Origin: Pseudomonas moorei
GTDB taxonomy: Bacteria; Pseudomonadota; Gammaproteobacteria; Pseudomonadales; Pseudomonadaceae
NCBI RefSeq assembly: GCF_008801475.1
Contig: NZ_VZPP01000009.1
Span: 124,001 to 188,000, forward strand
Direction of reading: 5' to 3'
Length of the DNA: 64,000 nt
Below the pieces are notes generated by a model. It saw only the letters and a list, made by a program, of their open reading frames with translations, was not told the origin of the DNA and ran no database searches. Positions 1 through 9,171 of this stretch are shown here, piece after piece. The position numbers were made by a program, and so were the translations under genes. Every line of letters begins with the position of its first letter. Within the stretch, counting starts at the first letter, position 1.

Positions 1-938
1 TGCCGGTGGCCGATGGCAGCGACATGATGGGCTCGCTGCGCAACCCGGCGGCGTTCAACAACGTATTCGGTTTTCGCCCGTCCCAGGGGCGCGTGCCCCA
101 CGGTCCGCAGCCGGAGGTGTTTGTCCAGCAACTGGCCACCGAAGGGCCGATGGGCCGTACCGTCACCGATGTCGCCCGATTGCTCGGCACCCAGGCCGGG
201 TACGACCCGCGCGTGCCGTTGTCGCTGACGCAGGACCCGGAGATTTTCCATCAGTCCCTGGCGCAGGATTTCAGCGAGGTTCGTGTGGGATGGCTGGGTG
301 ACTACAACGGCTACTTGCCGATGGACCCCGGCGTGATGAGCCTGTGCGAATCGGCGCTGCAGGATTTCGCGGCGCTGGGTTGCAAGGTCGAAGCCTGCCA
401 GCCGGATTTTTCCATGGAGCGCCTGTGGCAGACCTGGCTGGTACATCGGCACTGGCTGGTGCAGGGCAGTCTCGGCGCGCTGTATGCCGACCCGAAGAAA
501 CGCGAGCAACTCAAGCCTGAAGCGCAATGGGAAATCGAGGGTGGGCTGCGTTTGACGGCGGCGGATGTGTATCAGGCATCGGTCGGCCGCAGTGACTGGT
601 ACCGCGCCTTGAACGAATTGTTCGAGCGTTACGATTTTCTGTTGCTGCCCACCGCCCAAGTGTTCCCTTTTGATGCACACACCCACTGGCCCCGGGTCGT
701 TGGCGGGCAGAGCATGGACACCTATCACCGCTGGATGGAAGTGGTCATCGGCCCGACCCTAGCCGGCTTGCCGAGCATGAACGTACCGGTGGGCTTCAAC
801 CCGGCAGGCTTGCCCATGGGCCTGCAAATCATTGGCCCGGCCCAGGCCGACCGCGCGGTGCTGCAACTGGCTTATGCCCATGAGCAGTTGACCCAGTGGG
901 TCAAGCGACGCCCGCCCGGTTGTCTGTCAAACGCCTGA
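1..938 (+). CDS. Amidase signature family protein, 5'-truncated by window edge
   Basis: The reading frame is open from base 3, so only about the last 311 residues are visible and the start lies to the left. The first visible residues contain G-S-L-R-N-P, which matches the amidase-signature motif whose Ser is the nucleophile of the Ser-cisSer-Lys triad. The C-terminal stretch LAGLPSMNVPVGF and the GLPMGLQIIGP segment are also typical of the family. Amidases hydrolyse C-N bonds of carboxamides; the substrate cannot be read here. An IclR-type regulator starts 84 bp downstream on the same strand and may control it. The Lys of the triad lies outside the window. Confidence 0.85.
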   Translation, partial: PVADGSDMMGSLRNPAAFNNVFGFRPSQGRVPHGPQPEVFVQQLATEGPMGRTVTDVARLLGTQAGYDPRVPLSLTQDPEIFHQSLAQDFSEVRVGWLGDYNGYLPMDPGVMSLCESALQDFAALGCKVEACQPDFSMERLWQTWLVHRHWLVQGSLGALYADPKKREQLKPEAQWEIEGGLRLTAADVYQASVGRSDWYRALNELFERYDFLLLPTAQVFPFDAHTHWPRVVGGQSMDTYHRWMEVVIGPTLAGLPSMNVPVGFNPAGLPMGLQIIGPAQADRAVLQLAYAHEQLTQWVKRRPPGCLSNA

Positions 939-1021
939 GCGCGCCGGACGGGCGCGCATCTTGCTGTACTTTGTAACAAGAGCACACGATCATCCATTCC
1001 GGGCAAAGGGAGGTCGAACAC

Positions 1022-1792
1022 ATGGACAGCAAGACAGAAACCGGCAGCGTGCGTTCCGTCGAGCGCGCCCTGGCCATCGTCGAGTTGCTGGGCGAGCATC
1101 AGGCGCTGGGTCTGGAGGAGTTGCACTACCTTACCCGCCTGCCCAAGGCCACGGTCTCGCGCATGTTGCTGACGCTGCAGGAGCAAGGCTGGGTCTATCG
1201 CGGGCTGAGCGACCGGCGTTATCGCCTGTGCGCCAAGCGCCTGTTTGGCGACAGTCAGCAGCGCTTCAAGCGGCGCCTGGTGGAAAACGCCGCGCCACTG
1301 TTGCTGGAGTTGAGTGAACGTACCGGGCTGGTGGCGGACCTGTCGTGTTTCGACGGCGAACGTGTGGAAGTCATGGAAAGTGCGGTTCCCACGGTGCTGC
1401 GCAAGCGCTATCCGAACAACTGCCAGATCGTCGGCCAGCATGCCAGCCTGTTTCATTCGGCCATGGGCCGGGCTTGCCTCGCCGAGTTGCACAGCGCTGA
1501 AGTGGAGCGTCTGGCCGATCGTGAGCGGCTGACCGATGAAAACCTGTTCAGCGCCACGCAGCAGGCCTTGCATCAAGGCTTCGGCCAGCGCACCGAAGGT
1601 TATTGGGAATACCCGGTACGCCTGCCGTTCCTGATTCGCGCGGTGGCCTTGCCGATCCATAGCGACGGCCGCTTGGTCGGCAGCATGGCGTTGCACTGGC
1701 CGATGGATCAGGCGCCGGTGGAGCGGGTGCTGAGCCTGCACCTCAACAGCCTGGCGGCGACCATCGGCGATGTGCAGCAGGCGATGGCCTGA
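1022..1792 (+). CDS. IclR family transcriptional regulator
   Basis: 256 residues, the usual IclR length. The N-terminal winged helix-turn-helix (about residues 8-60) includes LEELHYLTRLPKATVSRML, and the rest fits the IclR effector-binding domain. A good ribosome site (GGGAGGTCG) lies just upstream of the ATG. IclR proteins bind small organic acids or aromatic ligands and control neighbouring catabolic genes. The amidase gene ends 84 bp upstream, so the target may be an amide-degrading route extending left of the window. The effector is unknown. Confidence 0.88.
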   Translation: MDSKTETGSVRSVERALAIVELLGEHQALGLEELHYLTRLPKATVSRMLLTLQEQGWVYRGLSDRRYRLCAKRLFGDSQQRFKRRLVENAAPLLLELSERTGLVADLSCFDGERVEVMESAVPTVLRKRYPNNCQIVGQHASLFHSAMGRACLAELHSAEVERLADRERLTDENLFSATQQALHQGFGQRTEGYWEYPVRLPFLIRAVALPIHSDGRLVGSMALHWPMDQAPVERVLSLHLNSLAATIGDVQQAMA

Positions 1793-1894
1793 GTGGAACC
1801 TTTGGCGGTTTAACGACTCAAGGCAACACAAAGTTTGCAACCTGTGTCAGGCCGGTTAAGGTTCAGCACAGGTTTATTTGCCTCACGAGTCACT

Positions 1895-2485
1895 ATGTTC
1901 AAGCGCTCCATCATCAAAACGCTCACCGTCCTGCTATTGGCCGGCGCTTCGCTGTCGGCCCGGGCCAATTGGTACCTGGACGGCGAATCGTCGCGACTGT
2001 CGTTTGTCAGCACCAAAAACGCCAATGTTTCCGAAGTGCAGCGCTTTCTGGTGTTGCACGGCAAGGTCGATCCCGAAGGGGTGGCGGAGGTGGAGGTCGA
2101 GCTTGAATCGATCAACAGCGGTATTCCGTTGCGCGACGAGCGCATGCGCAAGGAACTGTTCGAAATCGACAGGTTTCCCGAAGCGCTGATCACCACCCGG
2201 ATCGATCTGCGTCCGATCAACGATCTGGCCCCCGGTGCGCAACTCGAGCTGCGCTTGCCGCTGACCGTCAATCTGCATGGCAAGCAACACACCTACACCA
2301 CCGAGCTGCTGGCGACCCGTCTCGATGACCGGCGCTTTCAGGTGGTGACGCTCGAACCGGTGGTGATCAATGCCGAGGACTTCGACCTGGCACCCGGCCT
2401 GGAAGCGTTGCGCAAGCTCGCCGGGCTGTCGGCGATCAGCCTGTCGGTGCCCGTGGGTGCCGTGCTGATTTTCGCGGCGCGCTGA
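1895..2485 (+). CDS. YceI-like periplasmic protein
   Basis: An upstream in-frame start at 1835 exists, but the ATG at 1895 opens directly into a signal peptide (MFKRSIIKTLTVLLLAGASLSARA, cut after Ala-Asn-Ala-like ARA), so it was chosen. The mature part begins NWYLDGESSRLSFVSTKN and follows the YceI lipocalin-like pattern, including F-P-E-A and a beta-rich C-terminus. YceI proteins are periplasmic and are thought to bind isoprenoid or other amphiphilic lipids. The next gene, a phospholipase D family protein, starts one base after the stop codon, suggesting an operon and perhaps an envelope-lipid role. Confidence 0.8.
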   Translation: MFKRSIIKTLTVLLLAGASLSARANWYLDGESSRLSFVSTKNANVSEVQRFLVLHGKVDPEGVAEVEVELESINSGIPLRDERMRKELFEIDRFPEALITTRIDLRPINDLAPGAQLELRLPLTVNLHGKQHTYTTELLATRLDDRRFQVVTLEPVVINAEDFDLAPGLEALRKLAGLSAISLSVPVGAVLIFAAR

Positions 2486-2486
2486 C

Positions 2487-3644
2487 ATGGCCGGCCCCGT
2501 CTTTCCCTGGCGTGAAGGCAACCACTTCGAACTGTTGATTGATGGCCCGCAGTTTTTCCCGCGCATGTTGGTGGCGATTGCCCGTGCCGAAGAGCAAGTC
2601 GAACTGGAGTTGTACCTGGTGGAGGCGGGTGCCTGCGCCGAGGCCATGGTTCAGGCGCTGGTCCAGGCTGCCGAGCGCGGCGTGCGGGTGCGTTGCCTGT
2701 TCGATGATTACGGCAGCCTGGCGTTCACCTTGCACCTGCGTCAGCGGCTGATGGCCGCCGGGGTCGAGCTGCGGTTCTACAATCGCCTGAGCTGGCGGCG
2801 CTGGGTCGGTAACTTCTACCGCGATCACCGCAAGCTGTTGCTGGTGGACCAGAGCCTGGCGGTGGTCGGCGGCACCGGTGTCACCGATGAGTTCTGGACA
2901 CCGGGCAAGGACGTCAGCGACTGGCACGAGGTGATGGTGGAAATCACCGGGCCGCTGGTCCTGGACTGGCAGTTGCTGTTCGATCGGCAATGGATCGCCA
3001 ACCGCCATCGCCGCGCCTGGAAACCCGCCTCGCATTTCGGCCTGCCGCGCCTGCCCCGTGTGCCACCCGTGGGCGAGGGCATGGGCCGGGTCGCCTATGC
3101 CGACGCCCGTCAGCATCGGGACATCCTGCATTCGCTGGTTCGTGCCTTGAACAGCGGACAAAAGCAAATCTGGCTCGCCACCCCCTACTTTCTACCGACC
3201 TGGAGGGTCCGGCGGTCATTGCGTCGGGCGGCCGGCCGCGGTGTCGATGTGCGACTGCTGCTGACCGGACCGCGCACCGATCACCCTTCCGTGCGCTATG
3301 CCGGGCATCGCTACTACCCGCGCCTGCTCAAGTCCGGGGTGAGGGTTTTCGAGTACCAGCCGTGCTTCCTGCATTTGAAAATGGTCCTGATCGATGACTG
3401 GGTGAGCATCGGCTCGTGCAATTTCGATCACTGGAATTTGCGTTTCAATCTGGAGGCCAACCTGGAAGCGCTCGACCCGGGATTGACCCGGGCGGTGACG
3501 GCGAGCTTCGAAAACGACTTCGCCCTGAGCCAGGAAGTCAGCCTGGAGTCATGGAAACGCCGACCGCTGTGGCGGCGGGTCAAGCAGAGGGTATGGGGAT
3601 GGGTGGATCGGCTGGTGGTGAATCTGCTGGATCGGCGGGGATAG
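2487..3644 (+). CDS. clsB: Cardiolipin synthase B-like phospholipase D family protein
   Basis: 385 residues with two HKD phospholipase D motifs. The first is H-R-K-L-L-L-V-D near residue 113, the second H-L-K-M-V-L-I-D near residue 291. Each is followed by the conserved G-G/G-S and N/D residues (GSCNFD after the second). The family forms cardiolipin from two phospholipids; length and motif spacing fit ClsB/YbhO better than the longer membrane-anchored ClsA. No N-terminal membrane segments are seen. The start overlaps the RBS region of the preceding YceI gene's stop, so the two genes are probably co-transcribed. Confidence 0.82.
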   Translation: MAGPVFPWREGNHFELLIDGPQFFPRMLVAIARAEEQVELELYLVEAGACAEAMVQALVQAAERGVRVRCLFDDYGSLAFTLHLRQRLMAAGVELRFYNRLSWRRWVGNFYRDHRKLLLVDQSLAVVGGTGVTDEFWTPGKDVSDWHEVMVEITGPLVLDWQLLFDRQWIANRHRRAWKPASHFGLPRLPRVPPVGEGMGRVAYADARQHRDILHSLVRALNSGQKQIWLATPYFLPTWRVRRSLRRAAGRGVDVRLLLTGPRTDHPSVRYAGHRYYPRLLKSGVRVFEYQPCFLHLKMVLIDDWVSIGSCNFDHWNLRFNLEANLEALDPGLTRAVTASFENDFALSQEVSLESWKRRPLWRRVKQRVWGWVDRLVVNLLDRRG

Positions 3645-3663
3645 GCGCTACACCCTAAAACAC

Positions 3664-3754
3664 TGTGGGAGCGAGCCTGCTCGCGATGGCGGCCCGACAG
3701 TCAACAGTGATGTTGAATGTTATGACCTCATCGCAAGCAAGCTCGCTCCCACAG
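3664..3754. repeat. REP doublet (REPIN) between clsB-like gene and bglX
   Basis: Two inverted copies of the Pseudomonas REP palindrome face each other. The left arm begins TGTGGGAGCGAGCCTGCTCG and the right arm ends GCAAGCTCGCTCCCACA, with about 45 bp between them. It lies between two convergent genes and may act as a transcription terminator or mRNA stabiliser. Confidence 0.85.
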
Positions 3755-3776
3755 GTACTTCATGCAGCTTTAAGAA

Positions 3777-6068
3777 TTACAGCAGTTCAAAACTCTGCTG
3801 CGTCACGTCCTGGGAATCCAGGCCGATCTGCACGTTGAACTTGCCCGGTTCCGCCGCGTACTTGAGCTGGGTGTTGAAGAACTTCAGGTCGTCCTCGGTG
3901 ATGGTGAAGTGCACGACTTTCTGTTCGCCGGCCTTGAGCATCACTTTCTGGAAGTTCTTCAGTTCCTTGATCGGGCGGATCATCGAACCGGCCACGTCCT
4001 GGATGTACAACTGCACCACGGTTTCGCCGTCACGCTTGCCGGTGTTCTTGACCGTGACGCTGGCGTCGAGCTTGCCGGTCTTGTTCAGCGTGGTCGACGA
4101 CAGGGCCATGTCGCTCAGGCTGAAGTCGGTGTAGCTCAGGCCGTAGCCGAACGGGTACAGGGGACCCGTGGTGTCATCGAAGTACTGCGAGGTGTAGTTG
4201 CCCGGCTTGCCTGGCGTGAACGGCCGGCCAATGGTCAGGTGGTTGTAGTAGGTCGGGATCTGCCCCACCGAACGCGGGAAGGTGATCGGCAATTTGCCCG
4301 ACGGGTTGTAGTCGCCGAACAGCACATCGGCAATGGCGTTGCCGCCTTCGGTGCCGCTGAACCAGGTTTCCAGAATTGCGTCAGCCTGTTCCTTCTCTTC
4401 AAGAATCGTCAGCGGACGGCCGTTCATCAACACCAGCACCAGCGGTTTGCCAGTGGCTTTCAAGGCACGGATCAGCTCGCGCTGGTTTTCCGGGATATTG
4501 ATGTCGGTGCGGCTGGAGGATTCGTGGGACATGCCACGGGACTCACCCACGGCGGCCACCACCACGTCGGCATCCTTGGCGGCCTTGACCGCTTCGTCGA
4601 TCAGCACATTGGCCGGGCGCGGGTCATTGACCACTTCCGGTGCATCGAAGTTGAGGAAGTTCAGGTAATCGAGGATTTTCTTGTCCTCGGTGATGTTGGC
4701 GCCACGGGCGTAGATCAGCGTTGCCTTGTCGGCGACGGCGGCGTTCATGCCGTCGAACAGGGTCACCGATTGCGCAGGTTTGCCGGCGGCGGCCCAGCTG
4801 CCCATCATGTCGATCGGCGCCTTGACCAGCGGACCGACCAGCGCGATTTTCGCGGTTTTCTTCAGCGGCAGGGTTTCGTTCTGGTTCTTCAACAACACCA
4901 GGCTACGGCGTGCCACATCGCGGGCTTCGGCGCGGTGCAGGCGGCTGTCGGCATAGGTGTCGGCCGGGTCGTCCTCGGCCTTGCCGATACGCAGGTACGG
5001 GTCCTTGAACAGGCCCATGTCGTACTTGGCGCCCAATACGGCACGCACGGCGTTGTCGATATCGCTTTGCTTGATCTCGCCAGACTTCAACAGCCCCGGC
5101 AGCTCTTTGCCATAGAGGGTGTCGTTCATGCTCATGTGGATGCCGGCCTTGATCGCCAGCTTCGCCGCTTCGCGACCGTCAGCGGCCACGCCGTGCTTGA
5201 TCAGTTCGAAAATCGCGCCGTGGTCACTGACCGCCAGGCCCTTGAAGCCCCAGTCCTTGCGCAGCAGGTCGTTCATCAGCCAGGTGTTGGCGGTGGCCGG
5301 TACGCCGTTGATCGAGTTCAGCGCGACCATCACCCCGCCGGCGCCGGCATCGATCGCCGCGCGGTAGGGTGGCAGGTAGTCCTGGTACATCTTGACCGGA
5401 CTCATGTCGACCACGTTGTAGTCGCGACCGCCCTCGACGGCGCCGTACAAGGCGAAGTGCTTGACGCTGGCCATGATGCTGTCGGCGGCGTTCGCGCCGG
5501 TGCCCTGGAACGCCTTGACCATCACGCCGGCAATTCGCGAAACCAGATAAGTGTCTTCGCCGAAACCTTCGGACGTACGACCCCAGCGCGGGTCGCGGGA
5601 GATGTCGACCATCGGGGCGAAGGTGATATCGAGGCTGTCAGCCGCGGCTTCCTTGGCGGCGATGCGCCCGGACAGGCCGATGGCGTCCATGTCCCAGCTC
5701 GAGGCCAGGGCCAGCGGGATCGGGAAAATGGTGCGGTGGCCGTGGATCACGTCATAGGCGAAGAACATCGGGATCTTCAGCCGGCTGCGCATCGCCGCGT
5801 CCTGCATCGGACGGTTTTCCGGGCGGGTGATCGAGTTGAACGTACCACCGATGTTGCCGGCTGCAATTTCCTTGCGGATCAGCTCCCGGGGCATTTCCGG
5901 GCCGATGCTGATCAGGCGCAACTGGCCGATCTTTTCATCGAGGGTCATTTGCTTCATCAGTTTGCTGATGAAGGCGTCCTTGTTCTCCAGAGGTGCGGGC
6001 GTCGTGGCGGCCAATACGTTATGACTGGCCAGGCTGACGAGCAGGCCCAGCAAACACAGCTTCTTCAT
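3777..6068 (-). CDS. bglX: Periplasmic beta-glucosidase BglX (GH3)
   Basis: 763 residues from the ATG at 6068. The frame stays open further upstream, but the signal peptide MKKLCLLGLLVSLASHNVLA starts here. A GH3 N-terminal barrel occupies about residues 35-370, with the nucleophile Asp in the motif VSDHGA near residue 282 and K-H-F near 203. A second alpha/beta domain follows and a fibronectin III-like domain ends the protein. The enzyme releases terminal beta-glucose from oligosaccharides in the periplasm. It is monocistronic, with its own upstream spacer, and its 3' end faces a REP doublet. Confidence 0.92.
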   Translation of the reverse strand: MKKLCLLGLLVSLASHNVLAATTPAPLENKDAFISKLMKQMTLDEKIGQLRLISIGPEMPRELIRKEIAAGNIGGTFNSITRPENRPMQDAAMRSRLKIPMFFAYDVIHGHRTIFPIPLALASSWDMDAIGLSGRIAAKEAAADSLDITFAPMVDISRDPRWGRTSEGFGEDTYLVSRIAGVMVKAFQGTGANAADSIMASVKHFALYGAVEGGRDYNVVDMSPVKMYQDYLPPYRAAIDAGAGGVMVALNSINGVPATANTWLMNDLLRKDWGFKGLAVSDHGAIFELIKHGVAADGREAAKLAIKAGIHMSMNDTLYGKELPGLLKSGEIKQSDIDNAVRAVLGAKYDMGLFKDPYLRIGKAEDDPADTYADSRLHRAEARDVARRSLVLLKNQNETLPLKKTAKIALVGPLVKAPIDMMGSWAAAGKPAQSVTLFDGMNAAVADKATLIYARGANITEDKKILDYLNFLNFDAPEVVNDPRPANVLIDEAVKAAKDADVVVAAVGESRGMSHESSSRTDINIPENQRELIRALKATGKPLVLVLMNGRPLTILEEKEQADAILETWFSGTEGGNAIADVLFGDYNPSGKLPITFPRSVGQIPTYYNHLTIGRPFTPGKPGNYTSQYFDDTTGPLYPFGYGLSYTDFSLSDMALSSTTLNKTGKLDASVTVKNTGKRDGETVVQLYIQDVAGSMIRPIKELKNFQKVMLKAGEQKVVHFTITEDDLKFFNTQLKYAAEPGKFNVQIGLDSQDVTQQSFELL

Positions 6069-6331
6069 GAATGTTTTTCTCAAGGGCCCAAACGGCGATG
6101 TACACGCCGGCCAGCCAAAATTTAGGGAGCGACTATTGTTGTTCGGGTGCAGACTCAAAACGGGCAGCCGCAAGACGACGATCGAATGCCGAAAGCGTTT
6201 TTGCGCAGGGCGTCTTTTTAGCCCATCGGCCCGTTGCAATCCAGAGGCGCGGGCGATTATGCCCCAAGAGCCGGCTCAGGAGGTTTCACGGTGGTTTATT
6301 TCATGAAGTGTACAAAGGGAGCATCATCCTG

Positions 6332-6937
6332 ATGAATGTCAGTCCTACCTACCGTTCTCGCCTGCAGGTCGCCACCCTGCTGGTGCTGGCCACATTGCTG
6401 ACCGCTTGCGGCATCAACAACATCCCGACCCTGGATGAACAGGCCAAGGCCGCCTGGGGTCAGGTGCAGAACCAGTATCAGCGCCGCGCCGACCTGATCC
6501 CCAATCTGGTGGAAACCGTCAAGGGCTACGCCAAGCATGAGGAAGCGACCCTGACCGCCGTGATCGAGGCCCGGGCCAAGGCCACGTCGATCCAGGTCGA
6601 CGCCTCCACCCTGGACAACCCGGAAAAGCTCAAACAGTACCAACAGGCCCAGGATCAACTCAGTGGCGCCCTGAGCCGGTTGATGGTGGTGTCCGAGCGC
6701 TATCCGGACCTCAAGGCCAACCAGAACTTCCTGGCCCTGCAATCGCAACTCGAAGGCACCGAGAACCGCATCGCCGTCGCCCGGCGCGACTTCATTCTCG
6801 CGGTGCAGAAGTACAACACCGAAATCCGCACGTTCCCCGGTCGCCTGTGGCACAGCGTGCTGTACAGCAATCTGCCGATTCGCGAGACCTTCGAGGCCAC
6901 GCCAGGTTCGGAGAAGGCGCCCGAGGTCAAGTTCTGA
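6332..6937 (+). CDS. lemA: LemA family lipoprotein
   Basis: The start at 6332 was chosen because it opens a lipoprotein signal with lipobox L-T-A-C at residues 23-26; the longer frame upstream lacks coding character. The mature protein has the LemA pattern with N-terminal AWGQVQNQYQRRADLIPNLV and a long helical bundle. About 200 residues, normal for the family. LemA proteins are membrane-anchored helical proteins of unclear function that commonly precede TPM/YgcG genes, as here: two TPM-domain genes follow on the same strand with short gaps. Confidence 0.87.
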   Translation: MNVSPTYRSRLQVATLLVLATLLTACGINNIPTLDEQAKAAWGQVQNQYQRRADLIPNLVETVKGYAKHEEATLTAVIEARAKATSIQVDASTLDNPEKLKQYQQAQDQLSGALSRLMVVSERYPDLKANQNFLALQSQLEGTENRIAVARRDFILAVQKYNTEIRTFPGRLWHSVLYSNLPIRETFEATPGSEKAPEVKF

Positions 6938-6995
6938 ACACTGAAGGACCCGCCAGCATCACAAGGTGGGTGCGTCATCGCCCAAGAGGTTGCCC

Positions 6996-7748
6996 ATGCG
7001 CATCTTGAAAATGGGCCTGGTGCTGTTGCTCTGGGCGTTGTCCCTGGCGGCCCAGGCGCAATTGAAGTTCCCCGAGCTGACCGGGCGGGTGGTGGATAAC
7101 GCCCAGATGATCGAGCCGGCCGTGCGCGAGCAACTGACCCAGCAACTCCAGGCCCACGAAAAGGCCACCGGCGAGCAGTTGGTGGTGGTCACTCTGGCGA
7201 ACTTGCAAGGCACCGACATCGCCGACTTCGGTTATCAACTGGGGCGTTATTGGGGCATCGGGCAGAAGGACAAGAACAACGGCGCGCTACTGATCGTCGC
7301 CCGTGACGAGCGCAAACTGCGCATTGAAGTCGGTTACGGCCTGGAAGATCGCCTGACCGATGCGCAGAGCTCGGTGATCATCAATCAGGTCATCACCCCG
7401 GCATTCAAGGCCGGCAACTTCAGCAAAGGCATCAGCGACGGGGTGGCGGCCATGTTGGTGGTGCTGGGTGGCAACGCCCTGGACGAGCCATCGACCGTTT
7501 ATGACTCCAGAGGCGATCCGGGTGACGATTTCGTCTCGCGGCATCCGGGTGTCTTCGTGTTTTTGGTGCTGCTGTTCATCCTGACTGTTTTTGTCTGCCA
7601 GATGCTCGGTATCCTTCCCGCCGGCCGCGGTGGTTCGGGCGGCTCGGGAGGCGGTTTCGGCGGTGGAGGTTTTGGCGGCGGTGGAGGCGGTGGCTTCAGC
7701 GGCGGCGGGGGCAGTTTCGGGGGCGGTGGTTCGTCGGGCGGCTGGTGA
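6996..7748 (+). CDS. TPM domain protein, YgcG family, membrane-anchored with glycine-rich tail
   Basis: The ATG at 6996 begins a clear signal peptide (MRILKMGLVLLLWALSLAAQA). The TPM (Psb32/methanolan) domain spans about residues 25-150, including LTGRVVDNAQ and GYGLEDRLTDAQSS. One membrane segment (VFLVLLFILTVFVCQMLGIL) follows near residue 190, and the last 35 residues are almost only Gly, Ser and Phe. This layout matches YgcG-type proteins, placed in the periplasm with a cytoplasmic or membrane-proximal tail. The next TPM gene overlaps or directly follows, so the three genes look like one operon with lemA. Confidence 0.85.
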   Translation: MRILKMGLVLLLWALSLAAQAQLKFPELTGRVVDNAQMIEPAVREQLTQQLQAHEKATGEQLVVVTLANLQGTDIADFGYQLGRYWGIGQKDKNNGALLIVARDERKLRIEVGYGLEDRLTDAQSSVIINQVITPAFKAGNFSKGISDGVAAMLVVLGGNALDEPSTVYDSRGDPGDDFVSRHPGVFVFLVLLFILTVFVCQMLGILPAGRGGSGGSGGGFGGGGFGGGGGGGFSGGGGSFGGGGSSGGW

Positions 7749-7780
7749 TAAAAACAATAGCGAACAGGCATCTTCAAGAC

Positions 7781-8398
7781 ATGGCATTACTCACTGAACA
7801 CGAACAACGCAAAGTGGCCGAAGCCATTGCCCGGGTCGAGCGCGACACCGACGCGGAGCTGGTGACCGTGCTCGCGGCCCGCGCCGACGACTATGCATAC
7901 ATCCCGCTGCTCTGGGCCAGTCTGCTGGCGCTGGTGGTGCCGGGTATCGTGCATTACCTGACAGGGTGGTTGACCCTGCACAGCCTGCTGCTGGTGCAAT
8001 GGATCAGTTTCATCGTCCTGTGTCTGGTGTTCCGCCTGCCGAAAATCACCACCCACCTCATTCCGCGCGCGATGCGGCACTGGCGTGCTTCCAACCTGGC
8101 GCGGCGGCAGTTCCTGGAGCAAAACCTGCATCACACGGTGGGCCGCACGGGCATGCTGATTTTCGTCTGTGAAGCCGAGCGTTATGTGGAAATCCTGGTG
8201 GATGAAGGCATTTCCAGTCGGCTGGACAACAAAAACTGGGACGCGATTGTCGCGACGTTCACCCGGCAGGTACGCCAGGGGCAGACGTTGCAGGGGTTCG
8301 TCAGCTGCATCGAAGCATGCGGCGAGTTGCTCAAGGTGCATGTACCGGTCACCCATGTGCGCAATGAGTTGCCGAATCGCCTGGTGATACTGGGCTAG
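7781..8398 (+). CDS. Second TPM domain membrane protein
   Basis: About 205 residues from the ATG at 7781. A GTG at 7745 that overlaps the previous stop codon is an alternative start adding 12 residues. The N-terminus (LTEHEQRKVAEAIARVE) starts a TPM-like domain that is interrupted by two hydrophobic segments (about residues 40-60 and 68-85), and continues with TGMLIFVCEAERYVEIL. It resembles the second TPM protein of lemA operons, which lacks a signal peptide. The C-terminus has no Gly-rich tail, unlike its upstream neighbour. Function is not established. Confidence 0.78.
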   Translation: MALLTEHEQRKVAEAIARVERDTDAELVTVLAARADDYAYIPLLWASLLALVVPGIVHYLTGWLTLHSLLLVQWISFIVLCLVFRLPKITTHLIPRAMRHWRASNLARRQFLEQNLHHTVGRTGMLIFVCEAERYVEILVDEGISSRLDNKNWDAIVATFTRQVRQGQTLQGFVSCIEACGELLKVHVPVTHVRNELPNRLVILG

Positions 8399-8476
8399 GC
8401 CTTTTGATCGGGAACTTTTGTAGCGCTCCCAGGGACAATGCCCGTTGATTGTGCGGGTTCCGGCTTGTCTTCAACA

Positions 8477-8525
8477 TCTCTCTCCAATAGCGAACGCCCT
8501 GCGACAGGCGTTCTGATGAGAGAGA
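8477..8525 (+). promoter_or_regulatory. Nested hairpin that can mask the RBS of the LuxR-type gene
   Basis: TCTCTCTC (8477-8484) is fully complementary to GAGAGAGA (8518-8525). The latter is the only purine-rich ribosome site before the ATG at 8532. Inside lies a second perfect stem, GAACGCC (8492-8498) with GGCGTTC (8507-8513). If folded in RNA, the ribosome site would be paired, so translation could be conditional. This is read from sequence complementarity only. Confidence 0.45.
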
Positions 8526-8531
8526 GTTCTT

Positions 8532-8828
8532 ATGTCTATGCATCAAACACTCGACTCTTTGGCTGGTGCCTGCGGCGGCGCACATTCCCTGCCGGTGCAA
8601 CTGACGGCCAAAGAGACGCAAACCCTAATGTGGTGCTTCAAAGGTAAAACTTCGTGGGAAATCGCCAGGATTCAGAATTGTTCGGAATCCACGGTCAACT
8701 TCCACTTCTCCAATATTCGCCGCAAGTTTGCGGTCAGGTCTCGCAGTGCCGCCCTGCTCAAAGCCATTGAGTCCGGTGCCATCCGCGTGAGTGAGGTTGA
8801 ATCGCGAGGCGCCCATGAGCCTGACTGA
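8532..8828 (+). CDS. HTH-only LuxR-type regulator
   Basis: 98 residues. Residues 26-85 form a LuxR C-terminal helix-turn-helix (LTAKETQTLMWCFKGKTSWEIA, then STVNFHFSNIRRKF). There is no autoinducer, receiver or other sensory domain, so the protein is little more than a DNA-binding module. Its last 14 bases overlap the start of a holin-like gene, whose own end overlaps a second holin gene. It therefore heads a tightly coupled three-gene unit. The setting beside a CI-type repressor and an Ogr homologue points to a prophage remnant; it may control lysis genes, but that is inference. Confidence 0.75.
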   Translation: MSMHQTLDSLAGACGGAHSLPVQLTAKETQTLMWCFKGKTSWEIARIQNCSESTVNFHFSNIRRKFAVRSRSAALLKAIESGAIRVSEVESRGAHEPD

Positions 8829-9171
8829 CTCGGCCTACAACAGTGTGGGTGGACTCCTGTTGGGCTTGGGCATCGCGACATTGCCCGTGATCGACGGCGA
8901 GGTGTTGTTCGGCGCATCGCTCGGGGCGTGGCTGGTAACCACGACGCGTGCCAACTTCAAGGCCTGGCAACGCATCGGCTCCTGGATGCTGTCGGCGGGC
9001 GTCGGTTATCTCTTCACGCCCGTGGCCCTTCCGTTGATCCCTTTCCTGACGGCGGGCGTGACGGCATTTCTGTGTGCGCTGGTCGTCATTCCCATCAGTA
9101 TCAAGCTCATGCAGTGGATTGACGGTGCCGCCCTGGGTGAAATCGTTCGGCATTTGAGAGGGCGAGGATGA
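8815..9171 (+). CDS. Putative phage holin (first of pair)
   Basis: 118 residues with several hydrophobic segments (about residues 12-40, 52-70 and 72-95) and a basic C-terminus (RHLRGRG), the layout of small phage holins in P2-like Pseudomonas phages. The start at 8815 lies inside the end of the LuxR-type gene. The stop overlaps the next ATG (ATGA arrangement at 9168-9171). Holins permeabilise the inner membrane at the end of infection. No endolysin or spanin gene is next to it, so lysis by this pair alone would be incomplete. It could also be a generic small membrane protein. Confidence 0.6.
   Translation: MSLTDSAYNSVGGLLLGLGIATLPVIDGEVLFGASLGAWLVTTTRANFKAWQRIGSWMLSAGVGYLFTPVALPLIPFLTAGVTAFLCALVVIPISIKLMQWIDGAALGEIVRHLRGRG

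Noticed and set aside
3909..6125. 738-codon open frame opposite bglX
   Set aside because: It is the antisense shadow of a clear GH3 gene; composition is His/Val/Gln-rich with no family match.
8412..8440. AlgU-type promoter before the LuxR-type gene
   Set aside because: GAACTT is present but no TCtga-like element follows at the right distance.
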